Assembly (NCBI GenBank): GCA_027061625.1 | Contig: JAMOVF010000059.1 | Span: 1 to 11,598 of the forward strand | Origin: Deltaproteobacteria bacterium | Lineage (GTDB): Bacteria > Desulfobacterota > Dissulfuribacteria > Dissulfuribacterales > JALVPX01 | Direction: 5' to 3' | DNA: 11,598 nucleotides | Made by a program: the position numbers and the translations under genes | The notes under the pieces: generated by a model | Seen by the model: only the letters and a program-made list of their open reading frames with translations | Database searches by the model: none | Told to the model about the DNA's origin: nothing | Part shown: positions 1 through 6,212 of the stretch, in pieces | Layout of the letters: the number at the start of each line of letters is the position of its first letter | How positions within the stretch are numbered: position 1 is the stretch's first letter

Positions 1-279
1 GGTCTCTGATTTGCCTGTGGGATCGCCGATGAGACCAGTAAAATCGCCGATGAGAAAGAGCACTTTGTGGCCTAAGTCTTGAAAATGCTTCATCTTTTGA
101 ATAAGCACTGTGTGGCCCAAATGCAGATCAGGGGCCGTAGGATCAAACCCTGCTTTTACGCGCAAAGGCTTACCTGTTTCCAGCGCCTTTTTAAGGCGCC
201 CCCGCAATTCCTCCTCCTCAATGATTTCTACACTTCCACGCCTTATGAGCTCTAAGGCCTTATCAATATCTTTCTCCAT
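1..279 (-). CDS. tyrS: Tyrosyl-tRNA synthetase, N-terminal 93 residues (gene runs off the window)
   Basis: This enzyme charges tRNA-Tyr with tyrosine in the cytoplasm, using ATP. The 93 visible residues contain the class I signature: the block KAGFDPTAPDLHLGHTVL at about residues 42-59, with the HIGH-type motif HLGH at 53-56, followed by LIGDFTGLIGDPTGKS at 76-91. The AGFDPTAPDLHLGH wording is typical of the TyrZ-like branch of bacterial TyrRS rather than the E. coli-like branch. The KMSKS loop and the tRNA-binding C-terminus lie outside the window. The ATG at 277-279 is chosen because AAGGT precedes it by about 6 bases; a GTG two codons upstream is less well placed. It lies 25 bp after the rny stop with no terminator between them, so it is probably co-transcribed with rny. 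Confidence 0.95.
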   Translation of the reverse strand, partial: MEKDIDKALELIRRGSVEIIEEEELRGRLKKALETGKPLRVKAGFDPTAPDLHLGHTVLIQKMKHFQDLGHKVLFLIGDFTGLIGDPTGKSET

Positions 280-304
280 GGTCACACCTTAAATGTAAAT
301 CCTT

Positions 305-1867
305 TTATTTCGCATACTCCACAGCCCTGGTTTCCCTTATCACTGTCACCTTAATTTGGCCAGGATAACTCAGTTCACTCTCTATCTTTTTGGCCACATC
401 CCTGGAAATAAGAACGGCCTCTTCATCTGAGACCTTGCCGCTGTCTACCATAATCCGTATTTCACGACCTGCCTGCACTGCATATGATTTCTGCACGCCA
501 GGCAAAGATGTAGCAATGCGTTCCAGATCTTCCAATCTCCTCACATAGGTTTCCAGCATTTCGCGCCTTGCCCCTGGACGTGCTCCAGAAAGAGCATCAG
601 CTGCTTGAACCAATACAGCTATCGGCGTTTCAGGTTTAATATCTTCGTGGTGGGCAGCAATGGCATGCACTACTTCCCGGGATTCTTTATATTTTTTTGC
701 CAGATCAGCACCAATCAATGCATGAGGACCTTCGACTTCGTGATCTACTGCCTTGCCGATATCATGCAGCAAACCGGCTCTTTTGGCCTTTTTTACATTC
801 AGGCCCAGCTCAGCGGCCATAATACCGCAGAGGAAGGCAACCTCTATGGAATGCTGCAAGACATTTTGGGCAAAACTTGTGCGGAACTTAAGTTTGCCCA
901 GCAATTTTACTAACTCAGGATGAACCCCATAGACCCCTACATCAAATGTGGCCTGCTCCCCTGCTTCCCGAATGGTAGTATCGATTTCTTTTTCAACTTT
1001 GTTAACCACTTCTTCAATCCGTGCCGGATGGATTCTTCCATCGGCCACAAGGCGCTCAAGAGATACTCTGGCCACCTCCCTACGCACAGGATTGAAGCCA
1101 GACAGCAAAACGGCTTCTGGGGTATCATCAATAATAAGATCAACACCTGTTGCTGCCTCAATTGCACGGATATTGCGCCCTTCACGACCAATAATACGCC
1201 CTTTCATTTCATCACTTGGAAGAGGCACAACTGATACTGAACGTTCTGCCACATATTCGCCAGCATAGCGTGAAATCGCCAACGCAAGGATTTCCTGAGC
1301 CTTTTTTGCCGCCTCCTCTCTGGTTTCCGTCTCAATTTTCTTTAACAATTTGGCAGCGTCCTGACGGGCCTCCTCTTCAACAGTGGCTAAAAGCTGTTCT
1401 TTGGCCTCTTCTGAAGTCATGCCTGCAATTTTTTCCAACCGTTCGTTCTGTTCTTGTATAAGTTTAACAAGTTTTTCTTCTTTATCCTGCAATCTGCTTT
1501 TTGCTTCGGAAACACCTTTTTCTTTTTCTAAAATCTCAATTTCTTTCTTATCCAAATAGGCTTGTTTCTTGTCCAGCTGTTCTTCACGGTTGATAAGGCG
1601 TTGTTCCAAACTTTGAAGATTTTTTTGTCTTTCTTTGAGTTCGGCCTCTGCTTCTTGCTTGATTTTAAAAGCCTCGTCTTTGGCATCAAGCAAAGCCTGT
1701 TTTTTTAGACGCTCCGCTTCAGCCTTTGCCTCAAGACGGATTTTTTCAGCCTCTTGGCGCAGCACTTCCCGGTCAGGTCCAATAGGCCTTTTTTTAGCCA
1801 GATGGAGCCCGATAGCCACACCGGCTGCAAGACCTATTATCAACAAAAAAAATGCTAATATTTCCAT
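305..1867 (-). CDS. rny: Ribonuclease Y (membrane-anchored endoribonuclease)
   Basis: RNase Y starts mRNA decay by endonucleolytic cleavage at the inner face of the membrane. All expected parts are visible in 520 residues, the usual size for the family: an N-terminal membrane anchor (about 3-23), a long charged coiled coil (about 32-195), a KH RNA-binding domain with GRIIGREGRNIRA at 223-235, and an HD phosphohydrolase domain with His339 and the His368-Asp369 pair in GLLHDIGKA, followed by AAHHEDI near 404-410. The ATG start has a strong SD, AGGAGGTG, 7-8 bases upstream, but that SD can be folded into a hairpin (1870-1909). Upstream is a gap of about 450 bp after the 6S RNA, so the gene probably has its own promoter; I find only weak candidates, such as a TATAAA on the minus strand at about 1991-1996. 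tyrS follows after 25 bp. Confidence 0.97.
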   Translation of the reverse strand: MEILAFFLLIIGLAAGVAIGLHLAKKRPIGPDREVLRQEAEKIRLEAKAEAERLKKQALLDAKDEAFKIKQEAEAELKERQKNLQSLEQRLINREEQLDKKQAYLDKKEIEILEKEKGVSEAKSRLQDKEEKLVKLIQEQNERLEKIAGMTSEEAKEQLLATVEEEARQDAAKLLKKIETETREEAAKKAQEILALAISRYAGEYVAERSVSVVPLPSDEMKGRIIGREGRNIRAIEAATGVDLIIDDTPEAVLLSGFNPVRREVARVSLERLVADGRIHPARIEEVVNKVEKEIDTTIREAGEQATFDVGVYGVHPELVKLLGKLKFRTSFAQNVLQHSIEVAFLCGIMAAELGLNVKKAKRAGLLHDIGKAVDHEVEGPHALIGADLAKKYKESREVVHAIAAHHEDIKPETPIAVLVQAADALSGARPGARREMLETYVRRLEDLERIATSLPGVQKSYAVQAGREIRIMVDSGKVSDEEAVLISRDVAKKIESELSYPGQIKVTVIRETRAVEYAK

Positions 1868-1869
1868 AT

Positions 1870-1909
1870 GGGTGGCACCTCCTAAACTCTTTCAAGGATT
1901 GCCACACCC
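1870..1909 (-). promoter_or_regulatory. Hairpin that can mask the rny Shine-Dalgarno
   Basis: On the minus strand the last 40 bases before the rny start region can pair as three stacked helices: GGGT with ACCC, then GGCA with TGCC, then TCCT with AGGA. They are separated by a 2-base bulge and a 1x2 internal loop, with an 11-base apical loop. The AGGA in the inner helix is the core of the rny SD, and the outer arm ends two bases before the ATG. The pairing is read directly from the sequence. A role in translational control of RNase Y is inference, and no known riboswitch class is recognised. Confidence 0.45.
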
Positions 1910-1944
1910 CATCTCAGGAAACTAATCCTGGATTGCAGGAATCA

Positions 1945-2277
1945 AATTTGAGCGAATTTGGATGGAATTACTACTTATGGCGTGCCTTGCTTTATACCAA
2001 AACAGCCCCTGTTGGCCCCAACCAGCCTTTGCAATTTAATATCTGGGCTATGTTGGCAATCATGTCTATTCCATATTAAACATGGCATAAGATATAGCTG
2101 TTCTTACTAAAAAGTGGAGCTCAAAATTTTATTTTTCATGCCCCACAATGTAGCCAAAAAACAAAAGGTACACGTTATTTTAGCAAAATGCTTTTTAGAC
2201 CGATAAAGTCCATAAGCAATTGCTTGATTGCATTTAAGGGGCGTTTTGGCCACTTTTCAGCCAAATTCGCTTCAATT
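1945..2277. repeat. Degenerate long inverted repeat in the 6S RNA-rny gap (possible MITE-like remnant)
   Basis: The gap from 1868 to 2314 holds no credible gene on either strand. Within it, 1945-1964 and the reverse complement of 2258-2277 match at 17 of 20 positions, including 11 perfect bases (AGCGAATTTGG). Further in, 1997-2010 (CCAAAACAGCCCCT) matches the reverse complement of 2237-2249 apart from one inserted base, and a short TGCAAT block continues the same order. The two arms are therefore collinear but with unequal spacing, centred near 2111. Also inside are a perfect 12-base palindrome AAGCAATTGCTT (2214-2225) and a small dyad GTTGGCCCCAAC (about 2011-2022). No target-site duplication is obvious. 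It could be an old miniature element or a paired regulatory repeat. Confidence 0.4.
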
Positions 2278-2284
2278 ATTTATT

Positions 2285-2302
2285 AAAACCCTAGACGGGG
2301 TC
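2285..2302 (-). terminator. Weak candidate terminator after 6S RNA
   Basis: About a dozen bases past the 3' end of the 6S RNA, the minus strand reads ACCC, a 6-base loop, GGGT, then TTTTAAT. A 4-bp stem with a short T run is a poor intrinsic terminator, and the 6S 3' end may instead come from processing. It is listed because it is the only terminator-like element in the gap. Confidence 0.25.
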
Positions 2303-2314
2303 ATAGCCTTCAGT

Positions 2315-2490
2315 CCCCCGCCAATGCCGTGCTGCTGCTGGGTTGGTTGAACCTGAGAAACTCAGGTGGGTGTCTCTTCATAGCCTCTGGGATTGCGGTT
2401 GCACCGCTATCCTCTCAGCTACGAGAGGAGACTCCCTTGTATGGGCTGTTGGCTCAACTAAGTTCCAGAGCAGCACCAACACAGCAGGGG
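2315..2490 (-). ncRNA. ssrS: 6S RNA (regulator of RNA polymerase holoenzyme)
   Basis: 6S RNA mimics an open promoter and sequesters the sigma70 RNA polymerase holoenzyme. The roughly 176-nt transcript folds as expected for the family. A closing stem pairs the 5' CCCC...GCTG...TGCTGCT with the 3' AGCAGCA...CGGC...GGGG. A central bubble follows, and its 3' side contains the small hairpin ACCTGAG-TTT-CTCAGGT. The long terminal hairpin is GGG-GTCTC, CGTAGC, GGAT, GCGGT with a GCA loop and matching partners ACCGC, ATCC, GCTATG, GAGAC-CCC. The 5' bubble strand carries TGAGCC, seven bases, then CATAC, with the same spacing as I recall for E. coli 6S RNA. The location directly downstream of zapA is also conserved. 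The ends are estimates from the closing stem. No clear dedicated promoter is seen; a TATATT just after the zapA stop (about 2513-2518) is possible, otherwise the RNA is processed from the zapB-zapA transcript. Confidence 0.88.
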
Positions 2491-2522
2491 AAAAATCCTT
2501 AAAATTTCAATGCTAATATAAC

Positions 2523-2825
2523 TTAATACTTTTTTTCCTTAATTTCTACAACAGAATCTATCCTTTTAGCTATATCCTTTGCTTTTTCGGAAATATTATT
2601 CTCTATTTTCTCCAACTTTTTTTTCAGGCTCAGACAATCTTTGCCAATGGTTAATACAGATAGCACCATTAATTTATGAGGTGGCAGTCCTTGATGCTCT
2701 TGCTCTTGAGCCTTTACCACCTCCTGGACATAATCAACAATTTCCTGCATTGGAACATCGTCTTCACCTGACCTAAGATAGTAGGTGTGGCCGAAAAACT
2801 CGAATTTAACCCCTTGATCAGCCAC
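2523..2825 (-). CDS. zapA: Cell division protein ZapA
   Basis: ZapA binds and bundles FtsZ filaments at the division site. The 100-residue protein has the family pattern: an N-terminal globular part with FEFFGHTYYLRSGEDD (8-23), a helix with IVDYVQEVV (29-37), the conserved HKLMVLSVLTIGKD segment (50-63), then a C-terminal coiled coil ending in KEKKY. The start codon is GTG at 2823-2825, supported by TGAGGTGA about 6 bases upstream; no in-frame ATG offers a better start. It lies 27 bp after the ZapB-like gene and about 32 bp before the 6S RNA, with no terminator on either side, so the three probably share one transcript. Confidence 0.93.
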   Translation of the reverse strand: MADQGVKFEFFGHTYYLRSGEDDVPMQEIVDYVQEVVKAQEQEHQGLPPHKLMVLSVLTIGKDCLSLKKKLEKIENNISEKAKDIAKRIDSVVEIKEKKY

Positions 2826-2852
2826 TAAAAATCACCTCAATTATTTTCGACA

Positions 2853-3113
2853 TTATTCAAAAAGAGGACCTTCTGATGATTGTGATTCTGACATATCTAA
2901 AGTCTCCAGCTTGGACAATATATTAGACACCCTGTTTTTAACATCATCTCTTTCAGACTCAAACTCTTCTACCCTTCTCTCTAGCTCCTTAATCTTCTCT
3001 GCTTGTTCAGCTGTACGAGCCAAAAGCGTATCCCGCTCGCTTTTCAATTCTGAACAATATTGAAGCAAAGCCTCAATTTTTTCTTCCAAACGTACTAGGT
3101 CTTGTATATCCAT
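2853..3113 (-). CDS. zapB: Small coiled-coil protein, ZapB-like cell division factor
   Basis: This 86-residue acidic protein is almost entirely one predicted coiled coil (about 5-72), with heptad-like spacing of Leu, Ile and Val and many Glu, Lys and Arg. It ends in a Ser- and Glu-rich tail (MSESQSSEGPLFE). It has no signal peptide or membrane segment. The size, composition and position immediately before zapA fit a ZapB-family protein, which in other bacteria binds ZapA and organises the Z ring. Sequence alone cannot separate ZapB from other short coiled coils, so the name rests largely on neighbourhood. The ATG at 3111-3113 has AAAGGGG about 9 bases upstream. A strong promoter lies just before it. 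Confidence 0.75.
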   Translation of the reverse strand: MDIQDLVRLEEKIEALLQYCSELKSERDTLLARTAEQAEKIKELERRVEEFESERDDVKNRVSNILSKLETLDMSESQSSEGPLFE

Positions 3114-3142
3114 TTATATGTGCCCCTTTCTATTCAAGTTAT

Positions 3143-3171
3143 ATTAAATCCTTTCTAGAATAGTGCGTCAA
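3143..3171 (-). promoter_or_regulatory. Sigma70-type promoter for zapB-zapA-6S RNA
   Basis: The minus strand carries TTGACG (3171-3166), a 17-base spacer and TTTAAT (3148-3143), each box matching five of six consensus positions. Transcription would start near 3136, giving a leader of about 22 bases before the ZapB-like gene. The gap after glmU contains no terminator, so read-through from glmU is also possible. Confidence 0.65.
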
Positions 3172-3190
3172 CTTAATTCGTTTTTACGAT

Positions 3191-4198
3191 TTACTTAGAC
3201 TGAAAATTGGAATGGGGAGGAATATGAGTGCCTTTTTCAATTTGTACATCTTTCAGATATGAAAAAGGCCCTATCATAACATCATCCCCAACTTCTACCT
3301 TGCCCTTCATAACCACATGAGGCCCTACAGTAACATCTCTGCCCAATTGAACAGTGGGCTCAAGATATGTCGTATTTGCCATTTCAAAAGTCACCCCTTG
3401 AGCCATCCAATGATGTCTCAGCCGCTTAAGTAAAATTGATTCAGCTCTGGAAAGATCGGATCTGGAATTTACTCCGAGAGCTTCTTCTTCTGAAGCAAAG
3501 GGAAAAGCAAAAACGGACTCACCTTGGGCAACTGCATGGCCAACGATATCTGTCAAATAATACTCACCTTGATCATTATCATCATCTAATTTTTCCAACA
3601 ACTGAAAGAGCATTTCTGAGTCAACAAGGTAGGTGCCGGTATTTATTTCTGTTATTTGGCGTTCCTGAAGAGTAGCATCCCTCTCTTCAACAATTTTATC
3701 TATTAGGAATTCTTGCCCTTGGCTTTTTACAATTCTTCCATAGCCATAGGGATTAGCAAAATAAGAAGACAATATAGACAATTTACTCTTTCTATTTCTG
3801 TGTTCAGATACAAACTTTTTTAGCGTATCCAGTGTAAAAACTGGTGTATCACCACAAATAATGAGTATGTCTCCACTGATATTTTTTAAGACATCTTGTG
3901 TTTGTTTTACTGCGTGACCTGTTCCCAACTGCTCCTTTTGCAACACAAAATCCACCGGTAAGTCGATAAATTCTTTTTTTACTAATTCTGCCTTATGACC
4001 AACAACAACCACTTTTTTGACCACATCCAAATCTGATAAAAGATCCAACACATAACTCAACATCGGCCGCCCAAGCAAAGAATGGAGAACTTTAGGCAAT
4101 GATGACTTCATTCTAGTACCTTTGCCTGCTGCTAACACTACGCCCACTAAAGGTCTTCTTTCTTCTTGTTTATCTTTCAGCATTTTGTAAACACCCAT
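3191..4198 (-). CDS. glmU: GlmU-type N-acetylglucosamine-1-phosphate uridyltransferase, acetyltransferase domain truncated
   Basis: The enzyme makes UDP-GlcNAc from GlcNAc-1-phosphate and UTP for peptidoglycan and LPS synthesis. The N-terminal Rossmann-like pyrophosphorylase is complete: LAAGKGTRMKSSLPKVLH (22-39), QLGTGHA (90-96), CGDTP (115-119), YGYGRI (151-156), EINTG (184-188) and GVNSR (242-246). After about residue 270 only three or so hexapeptide coils follow (VQLGRDVTVGPHVV, VEVGDDVMIGPFSYL) before the stop at residue 335, whereas bifunctional GlmU has about 450 residues. The part of the left-handed beta helix that holds the acetyl-CoA and GlcN-1-P site is absent. Only 77 bp separate the stop from the next gene, so a simple frameshift does not explain the loss. 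The start is uncertain: ATG at residue 1 has a poor SD, and Met6 is an alternative. The gene has its own promoter after the atp terminator. Confidence 0.9.
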   Translation of the reverse strand: MGVYKMLKDKQEERRPLVGVVLAAGKGTRMKSSLPKVLHSLLGRPMLSYVLDLLSDLDVVKKVVVVGHKAELVKKEFIDLPVDFVLQKEQLGTGHAVKQTQDVLKNISGDILIICGDTPVFTLDTLKKFVSEHRNRKSKLSILSSYFANPYGYGRIVKSQGQEFLIDKIVEERDATLQERQITEINTGTYLVDSEMLFQLLEKLDDDNDQGEYYLTDIVGHAVAQGESVFAFPFASEEEALGVNSRSDLSRAESILLKRLRHHWMAQGVTFEMANTTYLEPTVQLGRDVTVGPHVVMKGKVEVGDDVMIGPFSYLKDVQIEKGTHIPPHSNFQSK

Positions 4199-4227
4199 AT
4201 CAATTTTCTTGGAAAGATTAATAGAGT

Positions 4228-4256
4228 ATTACAATAAAAAAAGGGATGTTTTGCAA
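4228..4256 (-). promoter_or_regulatory. Promoter for glmU overlapping the atp terminator
   Basis: The minus strand has TTGCAA (4256-4251), exactly 17 bases, then TGTAAT (4233-4228). The -10 box matches five of six consensus positions and the -35 four of six. The -35 box spans the loop of the atpC terminator and the spacer includes one of its arms. Transcription would begin near 4221, about 22 bases before the glmU ATG. Confidence 0.45.
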
Positions 4257-4264
4257 CATCCCTT
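4236..4264 (-). terminator. Strong intrinsic terminator of the atp operon
   Basis: Arms at 4255-4264 and 4241-4250 form a perfect 10-bp stem (AAGGGATGTT with AACATCCCTT) around a 4-base loop. On the minus strand the stem is followed by a run of seven T including the last two arm bases. It lies 25 bp after the atpC stop and ends the ATP synthase transcript. Confidence 0.92.
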
Positions 4265-4289
4265 AAATAATTTTTTTATTATATAAGAA

Positions 4290-4706
4290 CTATACTTCTT
4301 GTCCTGCGATTTTAAGCCTAGTAAGAGCACGAGTCATAGCTGCCTGAGCCCTAGCTATATCTATTTTTTCGCGCCCGGCTTCTGCCTCCTGCAGACGCCT
4401 CTCTGCCCGTTCCTTAGCTCTTAAAGCGCGCTCTACATCTATTTCATCTGACCGTTCTGCTGCCTCTGCCAAAACAGTCATACGATTATTTGAGACCTCG
4501 CAGAAACCTCCACTTACAGCCATATTTACGGTCTCATTATCTTTATAATATGTCATTCTACCTATTCTGAGGCTGGCCAACAAAGGTGCATGATTAGCCA
4601 TAACTCCAAAGTCTCCATCAGTTCCTGGTGCAGTAACCAAATCAACCTCATCACTTACCACCAGCCTCGATGGTGTAACGACCTCTAGACGGAATTTCTC
4701 TGCCAT
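4290..4706 (-). CDS. atpC: ATP synthase F1 subunit epsilon
   Basis: Epsilon sits on the central stalk with gamma, contacts the c-ring and can inhibit ATP hydrolysis. The 138 residues show the N-terminal beta-sandwich (about 1-85: LEVVTPSRLV, VTAPGTDGDFGVMANHAPLL, AVSGGFCEV), then the C-terminal helical hairpin (about 88-135, rich in Glu, Arg and Ala). Length and motifs are normal for the family. It follows atpD after 30 bp, and its SD is weak (GGCGAG about 8 bases upstream), in keeping with one epsilon per three beta. It is the last gene of the operon. Confidence 0.97.
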   Translation of the reverse strand: MAEKFRLEVVTPSRLVVSDEVDLVTAPGTDGDFGVMANHAPLLASLRIGRMTYYKDNETVNMAVSGGFCEVSNNRMTVLAEAAERSDEIDVERALRAKERAERRLQEAEAGREKIDIARAQAAMTRALTRLKIAGQEV

Positions 4707-4736
4707 AGTATTGTCTCGCCTATTCTATTGTTAGAA

Positions 4737-6155
4737 TTAACCTTTTGCTGCCTTCTCTACTGCCTCCTCTATGGAACCAACCATGTAGAAGGCCTGCTCA
4801 GGCAGATCATCATATTTTCCTTCAAGGATTTCTTTGAATCCACGAACTGTATCTTCCACCTTCACATATTTACCTGGTATACCTGTAAAGGTCTCAGCAA
4901 CATGGAATGGTTGGCTGAGGAACCTCTGACACTTACGAGCTCTCTGTACTGTAAGTTTATCTTCGTCAGAAAGTTCATCCATACCCAGAATGGCAATAAT
5001 GTCCTGAAGATCCTTATATTTCTGCAATGTCTGCTGTACCTGGCGCGCAACCTGGTAATGCTCCTCACCAAGAACATTAGGATCAAGAATACGAGATGTA
5101 GAATCAAGAGGATCAACAGCTGGATATATACCAAGCTCAGCAATCTGACGAGACAGAACGACTGTACCATCCAAGTGAGCAAAAGTGGTAGCTGGCGCAG
5201 GGTCTGTCAAGTCATCTGCAGGCACATACACACACTCAACAGCTGTAATAGAACCTTTGGTAGTTGAGGTAATACGCTCTTGGAGAGCACCCAAGTCAGT
5301 AGCCAGTGTGGGCTGATAACCAACAGCAGAAGGTATACGTCCGAGCAACGCTGACACCTCTGCACCTGCCTGGGTAAAACGGAATATGTTATCTATAAAG
5401 AAGAGAACGTCCTGCCCCTCTTCATCACGGAAATATTCTGCTGCGGTCAATCCTGTCAAACCTATCCTGGCACGTGCTCCTGGAGGCTCTGTCATCTGAC
5501 CGTAGATCAATGCAGCCTTGGGAAGAACACCAGATTCCTTCATTTCCAGGTAAAGGTCATTTCCTTCACGTGTCCTTTCACCTGCTCCACAGAAAACTGA
5601 TATACCACCATGCTGCATAGCAATGTTGTGGACCATTTCCATCATGATAACGGTTTTACCGCAACCTGCACCACCGAACAGCCCCATTTTACCACCCCTT
5701 GGGAATGGAACCAGCAGGTCAATAACTTTAATACCTGTTTCAAGGACCTGAACTGTGGTGTCCTGTTCAACAAAGGCTGGAGCCTTGCGGTGGATTGGAT
5801 ACATTACATCTGATGTTATTGGCCCTTTGCCATCCACAGGCCACCCAACCACGTTCATGATCCTGCCTAAAGTAGGCGGTCCTACGGGGATTTTAATAGG
5901 GGCACCGGTGTCTTTAACAAGCATGCCACGGACCAAACCGTCTGTAATATCCATAGCAATACACCTGACCATATTGTCACCCAGGTGCTGTGCCACTTCA
6001 ACAATCAGATTGTCTTCCTTATCACTAATTGTTGGGTTTGTGATGGTAAGCCCATTGAGTATGGCCGGCAATTTCCCTGGCTCAAACTCAACGTCCACAA
6101 CAGGTCCAACAACCTGGGCTACTTTCCCAATGTTTTGTGTACTCTCATTTGCCAT
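4737..6155 (-). CDS. atpD: ATP synthase F1 subunit beta (catalytic)
   Basis: Beta carries the catalytic nucleotide sites that form ATP as gamma rotates. Visible in 472 residues: Walker A GGAGCGKT (161-168), catalytic Glu193 in GERTREGND, Walker B LFFIDN (251-256), VPADDLTDPAPATTFAHLD (311-329), and DELSDED (393-399), which faces gamma. The P-loop has Cys165 where the usual sequence is GGAGVGKT, and Cys189 stands just before the catalytic Glu segment. An ATG eight codons upstream (6177-6179) is open, but MANES at 6153-6155 is the better start because GGGGAGG precedes it by 7 bases and family N-termini begin near here. The 57-bp gap after atpG is the longest within the operon and contains a 16-base palindrome. 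Confidence 0.97.
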   Translation of the reverse strand: MANESTQNIGKVAQVVGPVVDVEFEPGKLPAILNGLTITNPTISDKEDNLIVEVAQHLGDNMVRCIAMDITDGLVRGMLVKDTGAPIKIPVGPPTLGRIMNVVGWPVDGKGPITSDVMYPIHRKAPAFVEQDTTVQVLETGIKVIDLLVPFPRGGKMGLFGGAGCGKTVIMMEMVHNIAMQHGGISVFCGAGERTREGNDLYLEMKESGVLPKAALIYGQMTEPPGARARIGLTGLTAAEYFRDEEGQDVLFFIDNIFRFTQAGAEVSALLGRIPSAVGYQPTLATDLGALQERITSTTKGSITAVECVYVPADDLTDPAPATTFAHLDGTVVLSRQIAELGIYPAVDPLDSTSRILDPNVLGEEHYQVARQVQQTLQKYKDLQDIIAILGMDELSDEDKLTVQRARKCQRFLSQPFHVAETFTGIPGKYVKVEDTVRGFKEILEGKYDDLPEQAFYMVGSIEEAVEKAAKG

Positions 6156-6170
6156 ATTTAAACCTCCCCG

Positions 6171-6186
6171 GCGGATCATGATCCGC
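6171..6186. promoter_or_regulatory. Perfect 16-bp palindrome upstream of the atpD ribosome binding site
   Basis: GCGGATCATGATCCGC reads the same on both strands. In the transcript it can form a 6-bp GC-rich stem with a CAUG loop that ends three bases before GGGGAGG, the atpD SD. It has no T run, so it is not a terminator. It could stabilise or insulate the atpD message, or be a protein-binding operator; either role is inference. Confidence 0.5.
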
Positions 6187-6212
6187 TTAAGCTTTGTTTT
6201 TCTAGTTTAACT

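Noticed and set aside
2090..2250. Tiny minus-strand open frames of 10-12 codons in the 6S-rny gap
   Set aside because: They lack properly spaced ribosome binding sites and have no recognisable composition.
2285..2490. Structured RNA read as RNase P RNA, tmRNA or SRP RNA, or as a plus-strand RNA
   Set aside because: It is too short for RNase P RNA and tmRNA, and the single long rod with a central bubble, the TGAGCC-N7-CATAC element and the zapA neighbour all fit 6S RNA on the minus strand.
3114..3190. Possible frameshift that would restore the rest of the GlmU acetyltransferase domain
   Set aside because: Only 77 bp separate the stop from the next gene and no hexapeptide-repeat coding is seen there in any frame; about 120 residues are missing, so a deletion or a genuinely short form is likelier.
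4728..5267. 179-residue plus-strand open frame opposite atpD and atpC
   Set aside because: Composition is typical of a shadow frame (many Cys, Ser, Leu, no domain), it runs antisense to a fully conserved gene and has no SD worth noting.
6156..6179. Upstream ATG that would extend AtpD by eight residues
   Set aside because: The extension crosses the palindrome and the strong GGGGAGG SD, and family N-termini begin at MANES.
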